Of a stretch of DNA of 48,523 bases, positions 1 through 8,483 are shown piece after piece. The notes beneath the pieces were generated by a model. That model did no database searches. It saw nothing but the letters and a program-made list of their open reading frames with translations, and was not told the origin of the DNA. Each line of letters starts with the position of its first letter. Within the stretch, counting starts at the first letter, position 1. A program made the translations under genes and the position numbers. The stretch comes from Rhizobium sp. Q54 (GTDB lineage: Bacteria; Pseudomonadota; Alphaproteobacteria; SMXS01). The stretch spans positions 1-48,523 of the forward strand of contig CAMDTB010000022.1 of the NCBI GenBank assembly GCA_945907245.1, written 5' to 3'.

Positions 1-1
1 G

Positions 2-385
2 GTCGACGATGTGGATGTGCGGCCTTCGGAAGCGCCGTCCTACGTCACCACCCAGCTGACGGTGAACCAGGGACGCACCATCGACCAGCAGTTCCAGTCG
101 TCTCGGCAGGAGATCATCGAGCGTTTTCCCGGCGCCCGTGAAATTTCCACGGGTCCCATCGCGGTCGTGCAGGGACCGCGGCGCATGGAAGGCACGATGG
201 GAGTCTATTCGGTCCGCGCCAATGGTGAGCAGGCGTTCGCCACGTTGCACGTCTTCCGCATGCAGCCGGACATCCTGGTCAGGTTCATGGCCGCCTATCC
301 CGCCGCGAACGCCGAAGCCATGCGCGGCCGCGTGGCGGCGCTGATGCAGACCATGGTCTGGCCCGAAGGCGCGGCGATCCGCTAG
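2..385 (+). CDS. Hypothetical protein, C-terminal part (cut by window edge)
   Basis: The reading frame is open to the left edge and ends in TAG, so the gene almost certainly begins outside the window; the GTG at position 11 is only the first possible start inside it. About 127 residues are visible. They contain a predicted beta-rich stretch (GPIAVVQGP, MGVYSVRANGE), and the tail ends in a helix followed by a TMVWP motif. I do not recognise the family; the pattern resembles small periplasmic proteins, but that is a guess. It converges with the acetyltransferase gene 3 bp downstream. Confidence 0.6.
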   Translation, partial: VDDVDVRPSEAPSYVTTQLTVNQGRTIDQQFQSSRQEIIERFPGAREISTGPIAVVQGPRRMEGTMGVYSVRANGEQAFATLHVFRMQPDILVRFMAAYPAANAEAMRGRVAALMQTMVWPEGAAIR

Positions 386-388
386 CCT

Positions 389-844
389 CTACAGACGTTT
401 TTCCATGAACAGGCTGATATGATCGTCGGCATAGCCGCCGAACGGACCGCGCGGCTTGTAGCCGTGAGAACGGTACAAGCTGATCGCCGCGCTCTGGCGC
501 TCGCCGGTCTCCAGCCGCAGGACCGGAATTCCGTTGGCCTCGGCGTACTCCTCGATTGTATCGAGGATCAGCGAGCCGACATTGCGTCTCCGTGCCGACG
601 AGGTGACGTACATGCGTTTGATCTCGCCCCAGCCGTCATTGCGGGTCAGCGCGCCGCAGCCGATCGCCTTGCCGTCCTCGCGCGCGATCCAGAAGGTGGT
701 GTCGGGCTGCTGCAGGTCGACGATCTGCGGCAGGCGGCTGCGGCCGCCGGGATACATGGTGAGGTAGAGCGCCCGGGCCTCGTCGAACATGGCCTGCACT
801 TCAGGCTGGTCGGGGCTTTCGATGGCGATGGTCGGTTCGGTCAT
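389..844 (-). CDS. GNAT family N-acetyltransferase
   Basis: This 151-residue protein has the length and layout of a single GNAT domain, which transfers an acetyl group from acetyl-CoA to an amine. The acetyl-CoA loop is the segment RRRNVGS near residues 85-91, a variant of the R/Q-x-x-G-x-G/A motif. It is followed by the LETG strand at 111-114 and the typical LYRSHGY helix at 123-129. The substrate cannot be read from the sequence. The start codon overlaps the stop of metC by 4 bp (ATGA), so the two are translated from one message, with this gene downstream. It may be a small-molecule or protein acetyltransferase. Confidence 0.85.
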   Translation of the reverse strand: MTEPTIAIESPDQPEVQAMFDEARALYLTMYPGGRSRLPQIVDLQQPDTTFWIAREDGKAIGCGALTRNDGWGEIKRMYVTSSARRRNVGSLILDTIEEYAEANGIPVLRLETGERQSAAISLYRSHGYKPRGPFGGYADDHISLFMEKRL

Positions 845-2004
845 AGTACCGCGTTGAACCTTTCAAGGCCGGCTTCCAGATCGGCGATCAGATCGTCCGT
901 ATCCTCGAGGCCGGCATGGAAGCGGATCAGGGGGCCGGCCCAGGTCGTCGCCGTTCTGGCGCCCGACGGATTCGACGGTAGCACCAGGCTTTCGAAGCCG
1001 CCATAGGAGAACCCGATGCTGAAGTGCCGATAACCGTCCAGCATGGCCGAAACCGCCGCATCGCTGCTTTGCTTCATCACGATGGAGAAGATGCTTGACG
1101 CGCCGGTGAAGTCGCGCCGCCAGACGTCGTGGCCCGGGCAGTCGGGCAGGGCGGGGTGCAGCACCCGGTCGACTTCCGGTCGCTGCTTGAACCACTCGGC
1201 GAGCCGCAGCGCCGTTTCGCCGCACTGCTTCATGCGCGGCGCCAGCGTCCGCAGGCCGCGCAGCGCCAGGTAGCAGTCATCGGGCGAGGCGGAGTGGCCA
1301 TACAGGTAACCGCTGCGCTGCAGCCGGGCCAGCGATGCTTCGTTGGCGACGGCGGCACCCAGCATGGCGTCGGAGTGGCCGACGACATATTTGGTCAGCG
1401 AATGGATCGCGACGTCGGCGCCCAGGTCCAGCACCCGCAGATTGAGCGGCGAGGCGCAGGTGTTGTCGTTGAGCACGACCGCACCGCCCGCATGGGCCGC
1501 GGCGGCGATTGCGGGAATGTCCTGGATCTCGAAGGTGAGCGAGCCGGGCGATTCGGTGAACACCGCGCTGGTGTTCGGGCGCATCAATCCGGCGATGCCG
1601 CCGCCGATGAGCGGGTCGTAATAGGTGGTCTCGACGCCGATGTCCCTCAGCACGTTGTCGCAGAACATGCGTGCCGGCTCGTAGACGCTGTCGGTCATCA
1701 GCAGGTGATCGCCAGCCTTGACGAACGCCAGGATCGACGCGGTGATGGCGGCGAGCCCGGAGCCATAGAGCACGCACCCCGCGCCGCCTTCGAGCTCGGT
1801 CATGGCATCCGCCAGCGCCCATTGGGTCGGCGTGCCGCGCCTGCCGTAATACAGCACCTGCTCGTTGCGGCGGGCCACGGCCTGGCGGAACTCGGCGACC
1901 GTCGGGAACACGATGGTCGAGGCATGATAGACCGGCACGTTGATCATGCCGGGCGCGTATTTGCCGCCGCGGCCGCTGTGGACGATCCGCGTTGGCTTCT
2001 TCAT
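841..2004 (-). CDS. metC: Cystathionine beta-lyase (trans-sulfuration PLP enzyme)
   Basis: This 387-residue PLP enzyme belongs to the Cys/Met metabolism family. The PLP lysine is K205 in HSLTKYVVGH, preceded by the phosphate-binding YYGRRGTPT (52-60) and GSGLAA (81-86) segments. The YYGRRGTPT form and the overall sequence fit the alpha-type cystathionine beta-lyase, which cleaves cystathionine to homocysteine, pyruvate and ammonia. A related gamma-lyase or gamma-synthase activity cannot be excluded by eye. Neighbouring sulfurtransferase and cysteine synthase genes on the same strand support a sulfur amino-acid role. A 47 bp gap separates it from the upstream sseA gene, and the GNAT gene overlaps its end. 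Confidence 0.86.
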   Translation of the reverse strand: MKKPTRIVHSGRGGKYAPGMINVPVYHASTIVFPTVAEFRQAVARRNEQVLYYGRRGTPTQWALADAMTELEGGAGCVLYGSGLAAITASILAFVKAGDHLLMTDSVYEPARMFCDNVLRDIGVETTYYDPLIGGGIAGLMRPNTSAVFTESPGSLTFEIQDIPAIAAAAHAGGAVVLNDNTCASPLNLRVLDLGADVAIHSLTKYVVGHSDAMLGAAVANEASLARLQRSGYLYGHSASPDDCYLALRGLRTLAPRMKQCGETALRLAEWFKQRPEVDRVLHPALPDCPGHDVWRRDFTGASSIFSIVMKQSSDAAVSAMLDGYRHFSIGFSYGGFESLVLPSNPSGARTATTWAGPLIRFHAGLEDTDDLIADLEAGLERFNAVL

Positions 2005-2051
2005 CGGGTTTCGCCCATTCTAGGTTTCAACCGGCCAAAGTTTCAATTGGC

Positions 2052-2897
2052 CTAAGTTTCAACTGGCAGGTCGGTCCGGCTGCCCCATTCCGCCCAAGAG
2101 CCGTCATACAGAGCGACCCGCCGGTGGCCGAGTATGTGCAGGCCCAGCGCCAGGATCGCGGCGGTGATTCCCGACCCGCAGGTGGTCACGATGCCCTTGT
2201 TGAGGTCCACGCCGGCCTCGACGAACACCTTGCGCAGCGCGTCGCGGCCGAGCAGGGTACCGTCATCGTTCAGCAGCGTGCGGTAATGGACGTTCTTGCT
2301 GCCGGGAATGTGGCCGCCACGGACGCCGGGGCGGGGTTCGGGTTCCTGGGCGTTGAAGCGCGCCGGGCTGCGGGCGTCGAGGATCTCGTCGTGGCCATGG
2401 CCCAGATGCGCCATGATCTGGTCGGCCTCGCGCAACAGGGTGGCGTTGGCGCGGGCGGTGAAGTGGCGCTCGCGCGACATCTCCGGCAGGTCGGCCAGCG
2501 GCTTGCCCTCGGCCTTCCACTTCGGCAGTCCGCCGTCCAGCACCGAGACGTCCTCGTGGCCGAACATCCGGAACATCCACCAGACGCGGGCGGCACTGAA
2601 CAGGCCGGATCCATCATAGATGACGATCCGGTTGCCGTCGCCGAGACCCAGCTTGCGCATACGGCTGGCAAACTTCTCCGGCGGTGGCAGCATGTGCGGC
2701 AGCGGATTGTCGAGGTCGCAGATTTCGTCGATGTCGAAGAACACCGCGCCGGGAATGTGCTCCTCGGCGTATTCGGCGCGCGGATTGCGTTTCTGGTCGG
2801 GCATGTACCAGCTGGCATCCACGATGCGCAGATCCGGCTGCTCCAGATGGTCCAGCAACCAGTCGGTGGATACGAGCGCTTGAGTGGTGTCGATCAT
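2052..2897 (-). CDS. sseA: 3-mercaptopyruvate sulfurtransferase
   Basis: The 281-residue protein has two rhodanese domains. The N-terminal domain starts with the VDASWYMP strand (26-33) and is inactive. The C-terminal domain carries the active-site loop CGSGITA at 240-246, with Cys240 as the persulfide-forming residue. CGSG-x-T-A is typical of mercaptopyruvate sulfurtransferases, whereas thiosulfate rhodaneses have CRxGx[R/T]. The conserved DGSWAEWG motif near 265-272 is also present. It transfers sulfur from 3-mercaptopyruvate to thiols or cyanide in the cytoplasm. Its start abuts the stop of the cysteine synthase gene with no gap, indicating a shared operon. Confidence 0.9.
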   Translation of the reverse strand: MIDTTQALVSTDWLLDHLEQPDLRIVDASWYMPDQKRNPRAEYAEEHIPGAVFFDIDEICDLDNPLPHMLPPPEKFASRMRKLGLGDGNRIVIYDGSGLFSAARVWWMFRMFGHEDVSVLDGGLPKWKAEGKPLADLPEMSRERHFTARANATLLREADQIMAHLGHGHDEILDARSPARFNAQEPEPRPGVRGGHIPGSKNVHYRTLLNDDGTLLGRDALRKVFVEAGVDLNKGIVTTCGSGITAAILALGLHILGHRRVALYDGSWAEWGSRTDLPVET

Positions 2898-3902
2898 CTA
2901 CGCCTCCAGCCAATGGGGCACGGGCAGGCCCTTCTCGTGCAGGAACTTGGGGTTGAACAGCTTGCTCTGATAGCGGGTGCCGTAGTCGCACAGCACGGTG
3001 ACGATGGTGTGACCAGGCCCCAGATCTTTTGCCAGCCGGACGGCGCCGGCCACGTTGATGCCGCTGGAGCCGCCCAGGCACAGCCCCTCGAACTCGAGCA
3101 GATCGAAGATCAGCGGCAGCGCTTCCTCGTCCGGGATCTGGAACGGGAAGTCGACGGGCGCGTCCTCCAGATTGGCGGTGATGCGGCCCTGGCCGATGCC
3201 TTCGGTGATCGAGGTGCCCTCGGACTTCAGTTCGCCATGGGCATAATATTCGTAGAGCGCGGCGCCCATGGGATCAGCGAGGCCGATCTTGATGTTCTTG
3301 TTGCGCTCCTTCAGGAACATGCCGACGCCGGCCAGGGTGCCGCCGGTGCCGACTGCGCAGATGAAGCCGTCGACCTTGCCGTCGGTCTGCTCCCAGATCT
3401 CCGGGCCGGTGGTCTCGTAATGGGCGCGGCGATTGGCCTGGTTGTCGAACTGGTTGGCCCAGATCGCGCCGTTCGGATTGCTCCTGGCGATCTCCTCGGC
3501 GAGCCGGCCCGACACCTTCACATAGTTGTTCGGGTCTCTGTAGGGCACGGCCGGCACCAGGCGCAGGTCGGCGCCGCACAGCCGCAGCATGTCCATCTTT
3601 TCCTGGCTCTGGGTGTCGGGGATGACGATCACCGACTTGTAGCCGCGTGCGTTGCCGACCAGCGCCAGGCCGATGCCGGTATTGCCGGCGGTGCCCTCGA
3701 CGATCACGCCGCCGGGGCGCAGCAGGCCTTTTTCCTCGGCGTCCTTGATGATGCCCCAGGCTGCGCGGTCCTTCACTGAGCCGCCGGGATTGAGGAATTC
3801 GGCCTTGCCCAGGATTTCGCAGCCCGTGGCGTCCGAGACACGGTTCAGCCGGATGAGCGGCGTGTTGCCGATGGTATCGACGAAGTCTCTGCGGACGGTC
3901 AT
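2898..3902 (-). CDS. cysK: Cysteine synthase (O-acetylserine sulfhydrylase family)
   Basis: This 334-residue fold-type II PLP enzyme joins O-acetylserine and sulfide into cysteine. The PLP lysine is K44 in GGSVKDRAA. The substrate-binding loop is TAGNTGIG (71-78), the PLP phosphate loop is GTGGT (185-189), and the GGSSGIN segment (277-283) holds the serine that contacts the PLP ring nitrogen. There is no heme domain or C-terminal CBS pair, so it is not a full cystathionine beta-synthase, although the catalytic cores are similar. It is the first gene of the minus-strand group cysK-sseA-metC-GNAT. The symbol follows the general family; a CysK versus CysM split was not tested. Confidence 0.87.
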   Translation of the reverse strand: MTVRRDFVDTIGNTPLIRLNRVSDATGCEILGKAEFLNPGGSVKDRAAWGIIKDAEEKGLLRPGGVIVEGTAGNTGIGLALVGNARGYKSVIVIPDTQSQEKMDMLRLCGADLRLVPAVPYRDPNNYVKVSGRLAEEIARSNPNGAIWANQFDNQANRRAHYETTGPEIWEQTDGKVDGFICAVGTGGTLAGVGMFLKERNKNIKIGLADPMGAALYEYYAHGELKSEGTSITEGIGQGRITANLEDAPVDFPFQIPDEEALPLIFDLLEFEGLCLGGSSGINVAGAVRLAKDLGPGHTIVTVLCDYGTRYQSKLFNPKFLHEKGLPVPHWLEA

Positions 3903-3959
3903 GCTCGCGGTCGGTTCAGTGGGCAGGAATGGACAACTTAGAGACTGGCCCCAAGGGGT

Positions 3960-4391
3960 TCAAGCATCCGCATGCGCCAGCATGGATTGCCCGGCGCCGG
4001 GGCCGAGCGGCTGATCGAAGCTGAACTCCACCACGTTGCCGTCTGGTGCCCGGATACCGCAATAATAGCCGACCGGATAGGGCTCGTTGCGCGGCGGCCA
4101 GGCCAGCAGGCCGGCCTCCTTCGCCCGAGCGGCGACGGCATCGACCGCAGCGCGGCTTTCCATGGCGAAGCCCAGATGACTGAAATCGCCGTCCGCCTGC
4201 GGATGCACCTTGCCGCCCGAGATCATGACGATGACGAACTGGTGTTCCTTGCCCGGTTCCGACATCCACACGACGCGGCCATGGTCGTCGGCGCGGTCGT
4301 GGCTGATGTGCAGCCCGCAATAGTCCCGGTAGAACGCGATCGACGCGTCGAGGTCTTCGCAATGCAGGGCGATATGGGTTAATGAAGGCAT
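3960..4391 (-). CDS. VOC (glyoxalase/bleomycin-resistance fold) family protein
   Basis: The 143-residue protein is one vicinal-oxygen-chelate domain with two beta-alpha-beta-beta-beta modules. Likely metal ligands are H6 in the first strand (THIALHC), H72 (SHLGFAM) and E122 (NVVEFSF). The reading frame extends further upstream, but ATG at 4391 is preferred because a GGGGAGA ribosome-binding site precedes it by 8 bp and the family always starts with this strand. It could be a lyase, isomerase or extradiol-type enzyme; no substrate can be assigned. It is divergent from queF, with only 15 bp between the start codons. Confidence 0.82.
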   Translation of the reverse strand: MPSLTHIALHCEDLDASIAFYRDYCGLHISHDRADDHGRVVWMSEPGKEHQFVIVMISGGKVHPQADGDFSHLGFAMESRAAVDAVAARAKEAGLLAWPPRNEPYPVGYYCGIRAPDGNVVEFSFDQPLGPGAGQSMLAHADA

Positions 4392-4406
4392 CGGAAAGGT
4401 CTCCCC

Positions 4407-4871
4407 ATGTCTGAAGAAACATATACGTCGCTCGATCAGCTTGGCCACCAGTCGCCCCTGCCGAAATCGCCCGATGAGGCGGTGCTGGAGGTGGTGCCCA
4501 ATCCGCATCAGGGCATGACCTATCTGATCCGCTTCACCGCGCCCGAGTTCACGTCGCTGTGCCCGGTGACCGGCCAGCCGGACTTCGCCCATCTGGTGAT
4601 CGACTACGTGCCCGGGGACGTCATCGTCGAGTCCAAGTCGCTGAAGCTGTACCTGGCCAGCTTCCGCAACCACGGTGCGTTCCACGAGGCGTGCACTGTG
4701 GCCATCGCCCGCCGGATCGTAGAGGCGGCCGAGCCCAAGTGGCTGCGGATCGGCGGCTACTGGTATCCGCGCGGCGGCATTCCCATCGATGTCTTCTATC
4801 AGACCGGCCTCGCGCCGGAGGGTCTGTGGCTGCCCGACCAGGGCGTGCCGCCTTACCGGGGCAGGGGATAG
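4407..4871 (+). CDS. queF: NADPH-dependent 7-cyano-7-deazaguanine reductase
   Basis: This enzyme reduces the nitrile preQ0 to the amine preQ1 for queuosine tRNA modification. The 154-residue length matches the unimodular YkvM-type QueF. The nucleophilic cysteine is C52 in [11 protein letters not shown], with the conserved aspartate D59. The QueF NADPH motif E-S-K-S-L-K-L-Y spans 75-82, and the HE pair H93-E94 is intact. It faces the queE-queC operon tail to tail (1 bp gap), so the cluster covers preQ0 assembly and reduction. No queD was found in the window. Confidence 0.95.
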   Translation: MSEETYTSLDQLGHQSPLPKSPDEAVLEVVPNPHQGMTYLIRFTAPEFTSLCPVTGQPDFAHLVIDYVPGDVIVESKSLKLYLASFRNHGAFHEACTVAIARRIVEAAEPKWLRIGGYWYPRGGIPIDVFYQTGLAPEGLWLPDQGVPPYRGRG

Positions 4872-4872
4872 C

Positions 4873-5511
4873 TCACGGAATCCCGATCATCTTGTGGGTC
4901 TGCAGCGACAGGCGCCATTTGGGGTGCGCCAGGCAATAGGCCGTGGCCGTTACGGTATTTGCCTCGCGCAATGGGCCATCCATGGGCTGCAGGAAGAGGT
5001 GTTCGAAGGCGAGGGCCTCAAACCGCTCAGGCCGGGCCTTGTCCTGCGGGAACACCAGCTTCAGCTCGTGGCCGCTGGTCTGCTTCAGCGGTGCGTCGGC
5101 CTTGGGGCTGACGCAGATCCAGTCGATGCCGGCGGGCGCTTCGATGGTGCCGTTGGTTTCCACCGCGATCTCGAAGCCTGCCGCGTGAAACGCGTCGATC
5201 AGCGGCGCATCGAGTTGCAGCAGCGGTTCGCCGCCGGTGCAGACCACCAGCATGCCCTGTGATGCAACGCCGTCGGGCAGCTGGCCGAGCGCCGCCGCCA
5301 CCAGCGCCTCCGGCGACGGGAACTTGCCGCCGCCCGGCCCATCGGTGCCGATGAAATCCGTGTCGCAGAAGGTGCAGACCGCATCCGCCCGGTCCTGCTC
5401 GCGGCCGGTCCACAGGTTGCAGCCGGCGAAGCGGCAGAACACCGCCGGGCGGCCCGCATTCGCGCCTTCCCCCTGCAGCGTGTAGAACAGTTCCTTGACG
5501 GCGTAGCTCAT
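4873..5511 (-). CDS. queE: 7-carboxy-7-deazaguanine synthase (radical SAM)
   Basis: QueE rearranges 6-carboxytetrahydropterin to 7-carboxy-7-deazaguanine. The 212-residue protein starts [16 protein letters not shown]. The cluster cysteines are C31, C46 and C49, that is CX14CX2C. This is the expanded spacing known from proteobacterial QueE, instead of the usual radical-SAM CX3CX2C. The TGGEP motif that contacts the SAM amino group is present in the middle of the protein. The frame is open far upstream inside queC, but ATG at 5511 overlaps the queC stop by 4 bp (ATGA) and gives the family N-terminus. Confidence 0.94.
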   Translation of the reverse strand: MSYAVKELFYTLQGEGANAGRPAVFCRFAGCNLWTGREQDRADAVCTFCDTDFIGTDGPGGGKFPSPEALVAAALGQLPDGVASQGMLVVCTGGEPLLQLDAPLIDAFHAAGFEIAVETNGTIEAPAGIDWICVSPKADAPLKQTSGHELKLVFPQDKARPERFEALAFEHLFLQPMDGPLREANTVTATAYCLAHPKWRLSLQTHKMIGIP

Positions 5512-6200
5512 GGTGCGTACCGGGTCGGATCCGCGATCCCGGCCTCGGCGAAGCCTTTCTTGCGCAGGACGCAGGAGTCGCACTCGCCGCAGGCCGCGCC
5601 GTCGGGCGTGGGATCGTAGCAACTCACCGTCATCCCGTAGTCCAGCCCAAGCCTGCTGCCCGCGGCGATGATCTCGGCCTTGTGCATGTCCATCAGCGGC
5701 GTGTGGATGCGCAGCGGCCGCTTGCCCTCGACTCCGGCGCGGGTCGCCAGGTTGGCGGTGTGCTGGAAGGATTCGATGAACGCCGGCCTGCAATCCGGAT
5801 AGCCGCTGTAGTCGAGGGCGTTGACGCCGATGAAGATGTCGCTGGAGCCACGCACCTCGGCCATGGCGAGGGCATAGGACAGGAAGATGGTGTTGCGCGC
5901 CGGCACATAGGTGATCGGGATGCCATCGGTCATCTCGGCGGCGGTCCGGCCTTTCGGCACGGCGATGTCGGCGGTCAGCGCCGAACCGCCGAACTGGCGC
6001 AGGTCGATGTCGATGATGACCTGCTCGGCGACACTCGCCCACGCGGCGACTTGCCTGGCGGCCTCCAGTTCCACGGCGTGGCGCTGGCCATAGCGGAACG
6101 AGATCGCATGGCAGATATATCCCTCGGCCCTGGCCATTGCCAGACAGGTGGCGGAGTCCAGTCCGCCGCTCAGCAGGATCACCGCGTGAATCTCGTTCAT
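5508..6200 (-). CDS. queC: 7-cyano-7-deazaguanine synthase
   Basis: QueC converts 7-carboxy-7-deazaguanine to preQ0 using ATP and ammonia. The 230-residue protein has the PP-loop SGGLDSAT at 11-18 and a C-terminal zinc site made of C194, C204, C207 and C210 (CGECDSC region). It heads the queC-queE operon, with translational coupling through a 4 bp overlap. The 165 bp upstream to the DUF6491 gene is a divergent promoter region. I saw no obvious preQ1 riboswitch there, but no folding was done. Confidence 0.95.
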   Translation of the reverse strand: MNEIHAVILLSGGLDSATCLAMARAEGYICHAISFRYGQRHAVELEAARQVAAWASVAEQVIIDIDLRQFGGSALTADIAVPKGRTAAEMTDGIPITYVPARNTIFLSYALAMAEVRGSSDIFIGVNALDYSGYPDCRPAFIESFQHTANLATRAGVEGKRPLRIHTPLMDMHKAEIIAAGSRLGLDYGMTVSCYDPTPDGAACGECDSCVLRKKGFAEAGIADPTRYAP

Positions 6201-6365
6201 GTCTCCACAGATACCGTCATCGGCGGGCCCGCGACAATCCCAAGAAGATGAATGACGGCTAAATGCCGGGTTAATGCCGCGTTCAGGGGCGGGGCTCTAT
6301 AACGGCAGCATCAACGGTGCCGGAACAGGTCAACACATCGGCGCCGTGTCGGAAGGACGAGAACA

Positions 6366-6719
6366 ATGAGCAAGAGGACCAACATTATCCCGAAAGCCGT
6401 CGCCGCGGTGCTTACCCTGGGCGTCGTCACCGGCCTGTTCATCGGGCTGAACAGCGCCAACGCCGCGACGCCGAACGCGATCAGCTTCGCCAATTTCGGT
6501 TCGATCAAGGATTGGAAGGCGGAGTCCAGCCGCTCGATGATCATCACGACAACGTCGGGCGACAAATACCGCGCGACGTTCATGAACCGCTGCCACTCGC
6601 TGCCTTACAGCGAAACTGTCGGGTTCGTGACGTCGCCGGGCGGATCGCTCGACAAGTTCGGTGCGGTGCTGGTGCGCGACCAGAAGTGCAACATCAGGAG
6701 CCTCGAGCGGATCGGCTAA
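6366..6719 (+). CDS. Secreted DUF6491-type protein
   Basis: The 117-residue protein has a Sec signal peptide: basic start MSKR, a hydrophobic core around 13-28, and a likely cut after SANA near residue 33. The mature part follows the DUF6491 pattern: a tryptophan strand (IKDWKAE), a TTSGDKYRATFMNRC strand pair, the segment VGFVTSPGGSLDKFGAVLV, and a final C-x-I-x-S-L. Two cysteines could form a disulfide in the periplasm. Function is unknown for the family. A strong hairpin terminator follows, so this looks monocistronic. Confidence 0.75.
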   Translation: MSKRTNIIPKAVAAVLTLGVVTGLFIGLNSANAATPNAISFANFGSIKDWKAESSRSMIITTTSGDKYRATFMNRCHSLPYSETVGFVTSPGGSLDKFGAVLVRDQKCNIRSLERIG

Positions 6720-6750
6720 TCCCCCCGGCCGGATGCCCGGTCTCCTGTGC

Positions 6751-6786
6751 GAGGGCCGCTTCGAAAGAGGCGGCCCTTCGCTTTTC
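6751..6786 (+). terminator. Rho-independent terminator after the DUF6491 gene
   Basis: A 7 bp GC stem (GGGCCGC at 6753-6759 with GCGGCCC at 6770-6776) encloses a 10 nt loop and is followed by a short T-rich tail (TTCGCTTTTC). It lies about 30 bp after the stop of the DUF6491 gene and reaches the stop of the convergent Rieske gene. Confidence 0.7.
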
Positions 6787-8167
6787 AGCCGTTGGCGAAG
6801 CGCTCCACGTACATGTCGAGCGTCTGGTGGAAGTGCCGGATGCGCTTTTCCTGGTACGACGCCAGTGTCACGCCGGGCTTGAACGAGGCCTTCAGCCCGT
6901 CATGGACCGCAGCCATGTTGGTGGTGTCCTGGTCGAGTACGAAGCCGAGCCCGCCCAGCGCCTCGACGCTGTCCCACTTGGTGTTGATGTCGAGCATGAT
7001 CATCGGCATCGGCGCGGGCTTGGGCTGGTCCTTGGGGTGACGCATGATGTAGCCCACTTCCATCAGGGTCTCCTCGTGGCTGTCGTTCCACGGCCGGAAG
7101 CGGTACCACATGTTCGGGCCGAACCCGCCCCACAGCATGAAGTTGGGGAACACCACGTAGTACCAGCCGTCGACCAGCTCGGCGTCCGACAGCTCCGGCA
7201 CCTTGTAGCCCAGCTGCGCTTCGGTCTGCTCACGCTTCAGGTCGGCTGTCTTGGTGCGGGCGGTCTCGTGATCCTGCAGGATGATCTTCTCGGCGTCGTC
7301 CCATTTGCGGCCCATCCACTCGTCGAGCACGTCCTGTTCGGAGACCTGGTCGACCACGTAGGAGCTCGGCACCGCGAAAGCGGCCATCATCCGGTTGACG
7401 TGTGGCTTGCCCTCCCAGACGTCGTACTGGCAGCCGAAATCGTCGACGCTGCCAAGAATCTGCGGATGGGTGTCGAGCGAGTGGAACGCCTCCATGAAGG
7501 CTTCCTGGATGATCTTCCAGTTGCCCCTCAGCACCTTGCCGGCGTGCACGCCCAGATAGGACTGATCCCAGGCATAGGGCTCATAATGGCGCCAGATCGG
7601 ATCGAGGAACTGCTCCAGAGACATGGGGTCGGGATCTGGATTGATGAAAACCCAGCCGGCGAAGGTGCCGACATGGATCTCCGGCAGATGGAATTCGTCC
7701 TTCTGCACTTGCGGGAAATCCCACTCGCAAGGGACGTGGGCGATCTCGCCGTCCAGGTTCCAGGTGAAACCGTGGAAAGGGCAGCGGAACTTCTCCACAT
7801 GGCCTGACTCGAGGCGCAGCTTGCGGCCACGGTGCAGGCAGGCATTCGGATAGGCCTTGATGCCGCCGTCGTCCTGGCGCACCACCAGATAGGAGCGGGT
7901 GCCGATATCGTAGACATGGAAGTCGCCTGCTTCGGGAATGTGTTCCTCGCGGCACGCTACCTGCCAGACATGGTCCCAGATTTTCTTTTCCTGATCGTAC
8001 CAGTCCCGGTCGATGTAGCGGCGCTTGTCGACGTCCTCGGTGCCCAGGTCAGTGTTGCCGACCTCGCGCAGGCTGCGCGCCGGCTCATGCCGGTCCTTGT
8101 CGAGATACTCCTGGTAGGTGGTATGCGGCAGCGCCTGCGCCGGCACCTTCTGCAGGTCGTATCCCAT
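6785..8167 (-). CDS. Rieske non-heme iron oxygenase, alpha subunit
   Basis: The 460-residue protein is a ring-hydroxylating-type oxygenase. The Rieske [2Fe-2S] ligands are C110 and H112 (CLHRGRKL) and C129 and H132 (CPFHGFTW). The catalytic domain shows NWKIIQEAFMEAFHSLDTHPQ-like sequence around 216-235, with H229 and H234 as the mononuclear iron histidines; the third ligand should be an aspartate in the C-terminal part (candidate DTTNMAAVHD). It needs reductase and ferredoxin partners, and none is adjacent. It may oxidise an aromatic, steroid or quaternary amine substrate; the sequence does not decide. It is transcribed alone, with a 316 bp divergent spacer before the two-component genes. 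Confidence 0.88.
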   Translation of the reverse strand: MGYDLQKVPAQALPHTTYQEYLDKDRHEPARSLREVGNTDLGTEDVDKRRYIDRDWYDQEKKIWDHVWQVACREEHIPEAGDFHVYDIGTRSYLVVRQDDGGIKAYPNACLHRGRKLRLESGHVEKFRCPFHGFTWNLDGEIAHVPCEWDFPQVQKDEFHLPEIHVGTFAGWVFINPDPDPMSLEQFLDPIWRHYEPYAWDQSYLGVHAGKVLRGNWKIIQEAFMEAFHSLDTHPQILGSVDDFGCQYDVWEGKPHVNRMMAAFAVPSSYVVDQVSEQDVLDEWMGRKWDDAEKIILQDHETARTKTADLKREQTEAQLGYKVPELSDAELVDGWYYVVFPNFMLWGGFGPNMWYRFRPWNDSHEETLMEVGYIMRHPKDQPKPAPMPMIMLDINTKWDSVEALGGLGFVLDQDTTNMAAVHDGLKASFKPGVTLASYQEKRIRHFHQTLDMYVERFANG

Positions 8168-8384
8168 CGGCGGTCTCCCATCGTTCCAGTCCGTCGACTT
8201 TCCTGCGGACGCGCCGGAAAAGCAAGACGCTGGATGGCGCCGGCGTGAATTCCTGATCAGGGAATAGCGCTCGGCGCCCGCTCAGGGACCACGTTGCCGG
8301 GCCACGGGGGACAGAGGAGACGATAGGGAGGATCTCGCGAGATTTCGCCAGGTTTGATGTTTGCCCAAATACTTGGACAATCGT

Positions 8385-8440
8385 CAGCAACCTATGACAA
8401 AGTAACAGAAATCGCCGCGTATATATTGAGATTGTTACGT
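8385..8440 (+). promoter_or_regulatory. Candidate promoter/operator of the two-component operon
   Basis: The 316 bp spacer between the Rieske gene and the response regulator is GC-rich except for an AT-rich patch here. It contains an inverted repeat, GTAACA at 8402-8407 and TGTTAC at 8433-8438, centred about 31 bp apart (three helical turns), flanking a TATATAT stretch. OmpR-type regulators often bind spaced half-sites, so autoregulation is a reasonable guess. Nothing else is visible in 8168-8384 apart from ordinary GC-rich sequence. Confidence 0.35.
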
Positions 8441-8483
8441 CGAGCGACTATCTGTACGCCAAGAGCCTTCAGGGATTGGCACC

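Noticed and set aside
1992-3779. A 595-codon plus-strand frame opposite metC, sseA and cysK
   Set aside because: Three well-supported enzymes with catalytic residues lie on the other strand; this frame spans their boundaries and is a codon-bias shadow.
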